Shown here one piece after another: positions 42,403 through 50,092 of a DNA stretch of 64,000 nucleotides. The position numbers and the translations under genes are program-made. Position 1 is the stretch's first letter; each line of letters begins with the position of its first letter. A model generated the notes under the pieces. That model worked only from the letters and a program-made list of their open reading frames with translations, was not told the origin of the DNA and did not search any database. Source of the DNA: Corynebacterium glyciniphilum AJ 3170 (lineage in GTDB: Bacteria > Actinomycetota > Actinomycetes > Mycobacteriales > Mycobacteriaceae); the NCBI RefSeq assembly GCF_000626675.1, contig NZ_CP006842.1, forward strand, positions 3,162,001-3,226,000. The letters are read 5' to 3'.

Positions 42403-44172
42403 TCATCCGCTGCAGCTCACGATCGGGGCGGGGTCGTACACCGTGGTCGTGGTGTCCCGGGACAACACCCCGCCGTTGAGGTCACGCACTGTCCTGGTGT
42501 CGGTCACGGTGAAGCCGCGCGCGCCGGAGGACGGCGAACAGTTGTCACCGGAGAGTTCGATGCGCTCCGGATCGGTGAAGTTTGTCCGGGCACCGGTGTC
42601 GGACTCGACCTCGACCTGCTTCACACCGCGCAGGTCCACCGTCAACGAACTGGAGTCGGCTCGTGCCTCGATCAGCACCGGAGTGTCGAAGGTGTTCTTG
42701 AACTGCAGGTCGATCGCCCCTTCAAAGACGGTCGCCTCACGCCCGGCCGGGTACCGGTCGATGTAGTAGGAGTGCGGCGTGTGCGCCACGTCCTCCATCC
42801 CGGCGAAGTACGACGCGTTGTACAGCGTGGTAGCGAACTGGCTGATACCGCCGCCGACAGCCTTGTCGGCGTGACCGTCCTGGATGATGCCGGCGTCAAC
42901 ATAGCCCTGGGCCTCACCACGCGGCCCGGTGTGTCCGTTGAGGCTGAAGGTTTCGCCGGGCAGGACGATCGCGCCGTCCACCTGTTCGGCGACCCGGCGG
43001 ATATTCACACCCGAATCATCGGCGAAACCCCCGGTGGTGAAGGAGCCGACGACATCGTCGAAGCTGGCCTTCTCCGCCATCTCCGTGGTGTACGTCGCCT
43101 TCTTCTCCTCGTAGGTCACCTCATGACGACGCTCGGCAGTGTCCAGCAGCTTCTCCTCAATCGGGTCGAGGGTCTTCTCCCAGTCAATGAGAACACCGTC
43201 CTGGGACGGAGTGACGTTGAGGTTGCGGCCGGTGCCGGTGAATCCGGCGTTGCGCAGCTCCACCTCCGTGCCACCAAGCTGTTCATCGAGGATCTCCTGG
43301 GCCGCGTCACGGTTCCAGTCAACCCGGAAGGCCCCGTCCTCCGGGACGAAGGTGACGATGCGCCCCATGTCGGCCGGACGCAACACCCCGTCAGTGTCGT
43401 CGCGACCGGCGAAAATGACGTCACCCGCAGTGACCTTGTCCACGACCTCCTCGACAGCATCATCGGCAGCGTCCCGTCGGACATCGGCCTCGGTGACATC
43501 CGCATCCACGTCGACGCGTCGCTGCTCGTTGAGCCAGTGGTCCTTGACCGCGGTACGCACCTCGTCAGTGTCGACCGTCTGGCCCGCCACGTCGTCAACG
43601 ATGTCTGCCGTGCCCGCGTCATCGATGGACAGCGCAGCGTTCTCCGGGTCGCGGGTGAGTTCCTGCTCAACGCGGGTCAGGGTCTGGTCCAGCAATGCGT
43701 CGTTGTACGCACTGATCGTGCCGACCTCCCGCTGCTGGAAGAAGCTCGTGATCCGGGTGATCGGATTCAGCGGCTGCTGTCCGGCCTGATCAATCGTCGC
43801 ATCCCAGTCGATGGACAGACCCGACTGGGCGGGGTCGAGCGTGGTCGACATGTCGCCGGCGGCCACCTCAACCTCTGCGCGCGCACCGTCCGACAACTGA
43901 TTCTTCAGCCTTGCCTCAGCCTGCGGTTTCGACATCGACCCCACGTCGACCCCACCGACAGACACGCCACGGGGTACGTTTCCCTCGGTCATGATGATGT
44001 CGGTCGCGTAGAGAATGCCCCCGAGCCCGACAATGCCGACCAGGGTCCACAACGGCCACAGACGACGCTTCCGCCGGTGCTTACTGCCCTCGGAGCCCCA
44101 CTGCTCGCCCGACGCGTCGGTCGGTCCAGTGGGGCTGCTGGCATTCGGGTTGCTACTGCTCACGCTCTTCAC
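42403..44172 (-). CDS. VanW family protein with peptidoglycan-binding-like repeats
   Basis: 589 aa. A basic cytoplasmic stretch (KHRRKRRLW) precedes one membrane anchor (PLWTLVGIVGLGGILYATDI). The external part has two PG_binding_4-type segments (VPRGVSVGGVDVGSMSKPQAEARL; and around GDVIFAGRDDTDGVLRP), then the VanW domain (FTTGGFADDSGVNIRRVAEQVDGAIVLPGETFSLNGHTGPRGEAQGYVDAGII, AVGGGISQFATTLYNASYFAGM). The role is in the envelope, exact function unknown. The start is GTG at 44172 or 44163. In C. glutamicum a similar gene sits next to the GH3 lipoprotein gene, as here. Confidence 0.9.
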   Translation of the reverse strand: MKSVSSSNPNASSPTGPTDASGEQWGSEGSKHRRKRRLWPLWTLVGIVGLGGILYATDIIMTEGNVPRGVSVGGVDVGSMSKPQAEARLKNQLSDGARAEVEVAAGDMSTTLDPAQSGLSIDWDATIDQAGQQPLNPITRITSFFQQREVGTISAYNDALLDQTLTRVEQELTRDPENAALSIDDAGTADIVDDVAGQTVDTDEVRTAVKDHWLNEQRRVDVDADVTEADVRRDAADDAVEEVVDKVTAGDVIFAGRDDTDGVLRPADMGRIVTFVPEDGAFRVDWNRDAAQEILDEQLGGTEVELRNAGFTGTGRNLNVTPSQDGVLIDWEKTLDPIEEKLLDTAERRHEVTYEEKKATYTTEMAEKASFDDVVGSFTTGGFADDSGVNIRRVAEQVDGAIVLPGETFSLNGHTGPRGEAQGYVDAGIIQDGHADKAVGGGISQFATTLYNASYFAGMEDVAHTPHSYYIDRYPAGREATVFEGAIDLQFKNTFDTPVLIEARADSSSLTVDLRGVKQVEVESDTGARTNFTDPERIELSGDNCSPSSGARGFTVTDTRTVRDLNGGVLSRDTTTTVYDPAPIVSCSG

Positions 44173-44214
44173 AATAACTGGTGATTATCTCCCGGCGGTA
44201 CCCGAGCCGCACGG

Positions 44215-45447
44215 TCACACCGCGCACAACCTGTCGGCGGCCTCCGTCAGCCGGTCCCGGTCAAGGTCCCCGTTCTCCACCGCCGCCACGAGGCCGTCGA
44301 CCGTGGCGGGCACGTCGGCGGCCGTGGACGTCAGCGGAGCGTCCGCCCCGGCACGCAGTGCCTGCACCACCGCCTGGGGCCCGTCGTGCAGGTCAGTGAT
44401 GGCCTGCATACCGGTCAGGTCGTCGGTGAACACGACGCCATCGAATCCGGGCGCGTTCTCACCGTCGAGCCCCTGAAGACCATCGCGCAGCAACGCATAC
44501 GCCGCCGGGTTCAGCGACGACGGAGTCTCCGCACCGAGGACGCCGCCGGTATCTTGACTGTCCAGTCCCGGTGTCTGCATGTGACCGACCATCACCGCGA
44601 CCCCCGGCATCTGCCAGAGCTCGGCGAACGGCGCCAGATCCGCCCCCATCTCCTCGATCGGCGGCGTGGTGACGGTGCCCTCGTGGGAATCGCCGGTGGC
44701 ATGGCCATGACCCGGGAAGTGCTTGATCACCGGGGTGACCTCCGCGTCGAGCAGCCCCTCGACGGCGGCACGGCCATAGTCGGTGACGATCTGCGGATCA
44801 TCCGAGAACGCACGGTCGCCGATGGCGTTGTCGCTGATCGACTCACCACCGGCGAGGTCCACCACGGGCGCGAAGTCCATGGTGATACCCAGGTCGTGCA
44901 TCTTGCGACCGTGCTCGGCGAAGACACCGCGCACCTCCTCCGGGGACAGGGTGTCCGCCAGTTCCCGGGCAGAAGGCAGCTCGCCGATGATCTCACCGAG
45001 CCGCTGGACCTGCCCGCCTTCTTCGTCGACGGAGACGGTCAGCTCCCCACCCGCTTCCGCGGCACGCTCCTTGAGTGCGGTGATGCTGCGTTCCGGGTCC
45101 CCCTGACCGTCGAGAATCGACAGGTCGGTGGACGACCCGATGAAGATGTGGCGCACCCCGGCGTCCACTGCGTCCGCCGCATCGTCGAAGCCGACCACAC
45201 CGACAGCCAGGGTCGACGCGGCGAGTGTCGCCAGGTCCTGCTCACCATCCACACACGAGGTGGTCGGGTCTCCACTGTCGGCACCGGTCTCGGCGGTGCT
45301 CTGCGTCGCCGACGCCGCAGGGGCCGACGAGGATGTGCCTTCCGCGGCGTCGTCCGGCGAGGAACACGACACCAGACTGAACGCCAGTGCGCCTGCCGCC
45401 GCGGCGGCGAACATGGTGGCTGGGGTGCGTCGTTGGACAGTGACCAC
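44215..45447 (-). CDS. Glycoside hydrolase family 3 lipoprotein (beta-N-acetylglucosaminidase type)
   Basis: 410 aa from the GTG at 45447, which has AGGAGG 6 nt upstream; the open frame continues farther upstream only antisense to the usp gene. The signal sequence ends in lipobox LVSC. Family 3 motifs are VSVDEEGGQVQRLG, MDFAPVVDLAG, VIKHFPGHGHATGDSHEG (the KHFPGHG signature of NagZ-type enzymes) and VVFTDDLTGMQAI. It should remove terminal GlcNAc from wall fragments outside the membrane. It corresponds in context to C. glutamicum NagA2. Confidence 0.92.
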   Translation of the reverse strand: MVTVQRRTPATMFAAAAAGALAFSLVSCSSPDDAAEGTSSSAPAASATQSTAETGADSGDPTTSCVDGEQDLATLAASTLAVGVVGFDDAADAVDAGVRHIFIGSSTDLSILDGQGDPERSITALKERAAEAGGELTVSVDEEGGQVQRLGEIIGELPSARELADTLSPEEVRGVFAEHGRKMHDLGITMDFAPVVDLAGGESISDNAIGDRAFSDDPQIVTDYGRAAVEGLLDAEVTPVIKHFPGHGHATGDSHEGTVTTPPIEEMGADLAPFAELWQMPGVAVMVGHMQTPGLDSQDTGGVLGAETPSSLNPAAYALLRDGLQGLDGENAPGFDGVVFTDDLTGMQAITDLHDGPQAVVQALRAGADAPLTSTAADVPATVDGLVAAVENGDLDRDRLTEAADRLCAV

Positions 45448-45600
45448 GCGTGACCTCCTGCTTTCTACAGTTCCTCGGGGGAGCATCCCCGGCACCGGGA
45501 CATGGTGCCGGAGATACTCCCAGAAAAATTCGGGACGACTTCTCGACCTTTTCTCGACCTTGCCGTCGTATCGCTCCCCGACCGTACTACGCTCGTGGGC

Positions 45601-46185
45601 ATGGCTAGCGAATCCAGGAATGAGACACCCGAGAATCCCGAGGGCCATGTCGGCTCCTTCGACGGAGATACCGTCCTCATCGCTTTCGACGGCTCCGACG
45701 AGGCCCGTGGCGCCATCGACTACGCAGGACGATTCCTGTCGACGAAAAACGCCTACATCCTCACCGTGTGGGAGCCGATCCACCGGCAGGCCGCCCGGAC
45801 CGCCGGGATGAGCGGCATGATGCAGCACGACTGGTCCGCGGTCACCGATGACACCGAGGACCCCGCCTACGCCGATGCGGTGGCGATCTGCCGGGAGGGT
45901 GTGCGCCTCGCCGACGGGCACGGTTTCAGCACCGAGCCTTTCCTCGTGGAGTCCGCCACGGCGATCTGGAGCGCGATCGTCGACGCCTCCCGTGAACTCG
46001 ACGTCAGCATCATCGTGGCGGGCTCCCGCGCACTGAGCGGCTGGCGCTCACTGCTGCAGTCCAGCGTGTCCGACAGCCTGGTCAAGCATGCGGGCCGCCC
46101 TGTGCTGATCGTCCCGTCGGTTGACGACGAGGATGACGGGAACGACACAGCCGGCGAAAACGGCGCGGACGCGGAAACCAGGTAG
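45601..46185 (+). CDS. Universal stress protein (UspA family)
   Basis: 194 aa, single Usp domain: TVLIAFDGSDEARGAIDYAGRFL at the N-terminus, and VSIIVAGSRALSGWRSLLQSSVSDSLVKHAGRPVLIVP at the C-terminus. The latter contains a G-x-G-like ATP-binding loop in a variant form (GSRALSGWRSLL). The C-terminal tail is acidic. The ATG at 45601 is preferred because TACGCT (45588-45593) ends 7 nt upstream, consistent with a leaderless mRNA; an in-frame GTG/ATG region upstream overlaps the lipoprotein promoter. Divergent from the GH3 gene. Confidence 0.9.
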   Translation: MASESRNETPENPEGHVGSFDGDTVLIAFDGSDEARGAIDYAGRFLSTKNAYILTVWEPIHRQAARTAGMSGMMQHDWSAVTDDTEDPAYADAVAICREGVRLADGHGFSTEPFLVESATAIWSAIVDASRELDVSIIVAGSRALSGWRSLLQSSVSDSLVKHAGRPVLIVPSVDDEDDGNDTAGENGADAETR

Positions 46186-46228
46186 TATCATCTGGTGAAT
46201 CTGATCCACCTTTCCTCCACTGACGGGA

Positions 46229-46429
46229 ATGACCATGCCCACCGAGACTGACTCTCAGCCCCGCCGCACGCTCGGCCCCGCCATCGCCTCTGCTGTCGTC
46301 GGCATTGTCCTCGGTGGCGCCGCGGCCCTGTTCGCCGGGAGCATCGCCGACTCCACGGACCTGCCGACGAACCAGATCGCCGTGGACGACGCGGTGATGG
46401 GCTCGATCCAGTACGGCGAGCGCCGTTAA
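46229..46429 (+). CDS. DUF2613 small membrane protein
   Basis: 66 aa with one membrane helix (LGPAIASAVVGIVLGGAAALFAG) and the conserved tail DLPTNQIAVDDAVMGSIQYGERR, typical of the DUF2613 family found beside aftD in corynebacteria and mycobacteria. ATGs at 46229 and 46235 are both possible starts. It sits 36 nt upstream of aftD and is probably in the same transcript. Function unknown. Confidence 0.88.
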   Translation: MTMPTETDSQPRRTLGPAIASAVVGIVLGGAAALFAGSIADSTDLPTNQIAVDDAVMGSIQYGERR

Positions 46430-46465
46430 CCTGGATCGGGGACTGACTGAGAATCACTGACAGGT

Positions 46466-49400
46466 GTGACACTCTCCCGTCGCGGCTGGGGCCTGGCCGG
46501 GCTTCTGTGGCTCCTGTTGTCCCTGCTACAGGGCACGGGGCTGACCGTCGCCGACACCAAACATGACCTCACGGCGAACCCGTGGGGTTTCCTTACGCAG
46601 GCACTCTCCCCCTGGACGGATGTCTTCCCGCTGGGGCAGCTCCAGAACCAGGCCTACGGTTACCTCTTCCCCCAGGGACTGTTCTTTGCCCTGCTCGATC
46701 CCCTTCCCGACTGGCTGACGCAACGGTTGTGGTGGGCGCTGCTGCTGTTCCTCGCGTTCGCCGGGGTGGTTAAACTCCTGGAGGCGACGGGGACCGGGTC
46801 GCGGATGTCGCGGGTGGTGGCGGCGGTCCTGTTCGCCTTGAGCCCCCGGATCATCACCACCCTGGGGGCGATCTCCTCGGAGGCGTGGACGGTGGCCCTG
46901 GTGCCGTGGATCATGCTGCCGGTGGTGCGGGTGCTGTTGCCGGGTCCACGTCCGACGACCCGACGGCTCGCCGTCGCCGGGCTGGGGTCCGCCGTGGCTG
47001 TGTTGTGCCTGGGGGCGGTCAATGCGGTGGCGACACTGGCTGCGGTGGTGCCCGCGGTGCTGTGGTGGCTGACGCAGGGGGTGTTCGCCACCGGCGGTAC
47101 CGCTGGCACGGGTACCGCGGCGTCGGTGCGTCGCCGTACGGCATGGCGCTTCGCGGCATGGTGGGTCCCCGGTGGTGTGCTCGCCTGTTTCTGGTGGGTC
47201 GGCCCGTTGGTGATCCTGGGGCGGTATTCTCCACCGTTCACCGATTACATCGAGGCCGCCGGGCTGACCTCCCACTGGTTCAATCTGGGTGAGGTTCTGC
47301 GCGGGACGACGAGCTGGACGGCGTTCCTGTCGACGGAGCGGCAGGCCGGGTTCGCCTTGGCCACCGAGGCCCTGTTCGTGGCCGCGACACTGGCGGTGGC
47401 ACTGCTCGGACTCGCGGGGATGGCCGGTGCGCGTGGCCGCCTGCCGTTCGCCGGGTCGTGGCTGGTCATCCTCGGCGCCGGCGTGGCGGTCTTCGGTCTC
47501 GCGGCCGCCCCGTTCTCCCCCGTTGCCGACCAGGTCCAGGTATTCCTCGACGGTGCAGGGGCTCCCCTGCGCAACCTGCACAAGTTCGACCCCCTGATCC
47601 ACCTCCCACTGGTCGTCGGCGTCGCCCACGTCCTCGGCGGACTCACCGTCCCCCGGAACGCCACGGCGTGGCTGCATCCGGAGAAGGACCGGTCGGTAGT
47701 CGCGACGACGGCGGTCGTCCTCGTTGTGGCAGTCGCCACCGCCCCGGCATGGACAGGGCGCCTGGTACCCGAGGACGGCTACCGCGGTGTGCCCTCGTCC
47801 TGGCAGGCAGCCGCAGACTGGCTCAACGACCCTGCCAACGGAGCGGACCAGACCCGCACCATGATCCTGCCCGAAGCACGCACCGCCCGTCAGAACTGGG
47901 GAAACACCCGGGATGAGCCGGCGCAGGCGCTACTGGACGTGCCCTGGGTGGTGCGCGACGCCGTCCCGCTGGTGCCTCCCGAGGCGATCCGTGGACTCGA
48001 CGGGCTCCAGCGTGAATTCGTCGCCGACGGGGCGGCGGGCGCGAACCCGGCGCTGGCCGATGCCCTGGCGCAGCAGGGTGTGGGGTATCTGCTGGTGCGT
48101 ACCGACCTGGCACGCACCGCCGACACGCCCGGTGCCCGCGCCGTCCTGCGCACCCTCACCGAATCTGCGGCAGCGGACGGATTCACTGAGGTCGCCGACT
48201 TCGGTGACGGAGATGACGAGGCTGACATCCGGATCTTCCGGGTGGACGGGGCCGGCGACGCAGGCGCCGGGCCACATGTGGTCGATGCCGATGATCTGGA
48301 GATTACCGCCGGCGGGCCGGAGGTACTGCCACGTCTTACCGCCGCCGATGCCGCAGCAGGACGCCCGTCCCGCGACCGGATCCTCGTGCAGGATGTTCCC
48401 GAGAACACCGGGGATGTTCCCCCCGACACCGTCACCGACACGCCTGCCCTGCGGGAGCACAACTACGGCAACGTCACCGGCGCCGAATCCGACATTCGCG
48501 CCGTCGACGACGCCCGCAACACCCGCAATCCGGTCCGCGACTACCCCACCGGGCTCGACGATGCCGACCTCACCCAGGTCCGGGAACGCGGCGGTCGGAT
48601 CACCGCGAGCTCGTCCGCCGCCGACCCGACGTCCCTCGGCGGGGCCGAACCGTATTCCGGGCCGTCCGCCGCCGTCGACGGTGTCACGGAAACGGCCTGG
48701 CGACCGGGCACCGGGTCACCGATCAACCAGACTCTCACCATTGATTTGGGCGAGCCCCACACGCAGATGTCGCTGTCGGCCCGCGCCGCAGGCAGTCCGG
48801 TACGGGTGCAGGCCACCACGTACCTCGACGGCGAAACCGTCGCGTCGACGACCACGCTGGTACCGGGCTACCGGGAAGCCGACAGCACTGACCGCCCCAT
48901 TGTCCTTCCCAGCGGGGAGGCAGACCGGGTCGAGCTGCGCATCGTCGGGTCGTGGGGCGACCCGGCGCTCAGCGAGATCACCCTCACCGAGTTGGCCAGC
49001 GGTCAGGATGTGACTCCGCGGCGTGACATCGTCGTACCCGCCGGGGCCGGCACTCCGCAGCGGTGGGTTCTGGGTCAGGAGATCTACGAGTTCGAGATGA
49101 GACGCGTCATCACCGTGCCCGAAGGGGCGGAACCGGTGACCGTGGCGCTGAACTCCGACCGCTGCGCCGCAGGCCGGAATACCGCCAGCACCATCGACGG
49201 GACGCCCGTGAACTGCGGCGACTCCGTGACGCTGGAACCTGGTGAGCACGAGGTCCGCAGCCGCGACAGGTGGGTGTCACTGGAGGTGCAGAGTGACAGG
49301 GCTGCACCGGAGGCTGATGATGCAGAGTCGGCGTCCGACGACCGGATCGTGGTGACCTCCACTGCCGTCAACACCGGACGCGCCGCCGAGATCAACGGGA

Positions 49401-50059
49401 CTTCCCTGGACTCCGTGACGATCAACGGGTGGCAACAAGGGTGGATTGTCCCGGCAGGTGTGGCCGATGACATGTCCGATGAAGACATCGTTTCGGCTGT
49501 CGAGGTCAGCTTCACGGCGACGGACACCTACCAGCGGTGGCTGGGTGCGGGACTGCTCGGTGCGCTGGTGCTGCTGCTCGGCTGGTTGTGTGCGTGGTGG
49601 CCCGGACGACGTTCTTCCGGGGGTGACCGGGTGGCGGCAACGTCTGTTGTCCGGGACGGCCCAACTCAACACCTGCTGACAGGCGCGGGCACACTCGCGC
49701 TGTCGGTCGGAGTCGCCGGTCTTCCCGGCGGGATCGTCGGTGCGGCCACGATGGTGCTTGTCCTCGGTGTGCCCGCTGGTCTCCGCCGCCTCCCCGAGCG
49801 GACCACAGCCTCACGGGGTGCCCGGCTCCTCCGTCGACTGACGAGGCCCGCCACGCTGGCAATGATCCTGGGCACCGCAGGCGCGGTGATGATGGTGCGC
49901 GGGTCGTGGGGCGGTGGCGACTACGCAGGGTACTCGTGGATCCCCGAGCTGCTGTTCCTCGGTTGCGTTGTTGCCACGGCGTGCGGGGCTGTATCCACCA
50001 GCCCCACGTCCGCGGTGCGGGGACACACGCGCCGACAGCCCGATAGATCTGACATGTGA
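46466..50059 (+). CDS. aftD: Alpha-(1->3)-arabinofuranosyltransferase (AftD, DUF3367 family)
   Basis: 1197 aa, GT-C membrane glycosyltransferase of arabinan synthesis. The N-terminal helices carry GTGLTVADTKHDLTANPWGFLTQALSPWTD, whose DTKxDL pattern matches the catalytic loop region of AftD. Helices continue to about residue 420. A long periplasmic part (to about 1020) includes a coagulation-factor-like carbohydrate-binding segment (SSSAADPTSLGGAEPYSGPSAAVDGVTETAWRP). Final membrane helices follow (GLLGALVLLLGWLCAWWPG, MMVRGSWGGGDYAGYSW). It uses decaprenyl-phospho-arabinose. The start is GTG. This is backbone envelope biosynthesis. Confidence 0.94.
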   Translation: MTLSRRGWGLAGLLWLLLSLLQGTGLTVADTKHDLTANPWGFLTQALSPWTDVFPLGQLQNQAYGYLFPQGLFFALLDPLPDWLTQRLWWALLLFLAFAGVVKLLEATGTGSRMSRVVAAVLFALSPRIITTLGAISSEAWTVALVPWIMLPVVRVLLPGPRPTTRRLAVAGLGSAVAVLCLGAVNAVATLAAVVPAVLWWLTQGVFATGGTAGTGTAASVRRRTAWRFAAWWVPGGVLACFWWVGPLVILGRYSPPFTDYIEAAGLTSHWFNLGEVLRGTTSWTAFLSTERQAGFALATEALFVAATLAVALLGLAGMAGARGRLPFAGSWLVILGAGVAVFGLAAAPFSPVADQVQVFLDGAGAPLRNLHKFDPLIHLPLVVGVAHVLGGLTVPRNATAWLHPEKDRSVVATTAVVLVVAVATAPAWTGRLVPEDGYRGVPSSWQAAADWLNDPANGADQTRTMILPEARTARQNWGNTRDEPAQALLDVPWVVRDAVPLVPPEAIRGLDGLQREFVADGAAGANPALADALAQQGVGYLLVRTDLARTADTPGARAVLRTLTESAAADGFTEVADFGDGDDEADIRIFRVDGAGDAGAGPHVVDADDLEITAGGPEVLPRLTAADAAAGRPSRDRILVQDVPENTGDVPPDTVTDTPALREHNYGNVTGAESDIRAVDDARNTRNPVRDYPTGLDDADLTQVRERGGRITASSSAADPTSLGGAEPYSGPSAAVDGVTETAWRPGTGSPINQTLTIDLGEPHTQMSLSARAAGSPVRVQATTYLDGETVASTTTLVPGYREADSTDRPIVLPSGEADRVELRIVGSWGDPALSEITLTELASGQDVTPRRDIVVPAGAGTPQRWVLGQEIYEFEMRRVITVPEGAEPVTVALNSDRCAAGRNTASTIDGTPVNCGDSVTLEPGEHEVRSRDRWVSLEVQSDRAAPEADDAESASDDRIVVTSTAVNTGRAAEINGTSLDSVTINGWQQGWIVPAGVADDMSDEDIVSAVEVSFTATDTYQRWLGAGLLGALVLLLGWLCAWWPGRRSSGGDRVAATSVVRDGPTQHLLTGAGTLALSVGVAGLPGGIVGAATMVLVLGVPAGLRRLPERTTASRGARLLRRLTRPATLAMILGTAGAVMMVRGSWGGGDYAGYSWIPELLFLGCVVATACGAVSTSPTSAVRGHTRRQPDRSDM

Positions 50060-50092
50060 CAGGCTGAGGCCAGCTTTCTTCCCTTCGACGCG

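Noticed and set aside
42772..44184. 470-aa open frame antisense to the VanW gene
   Set aside because: The VanW reading has clear domains and its partner genes; the antisense frame has none.
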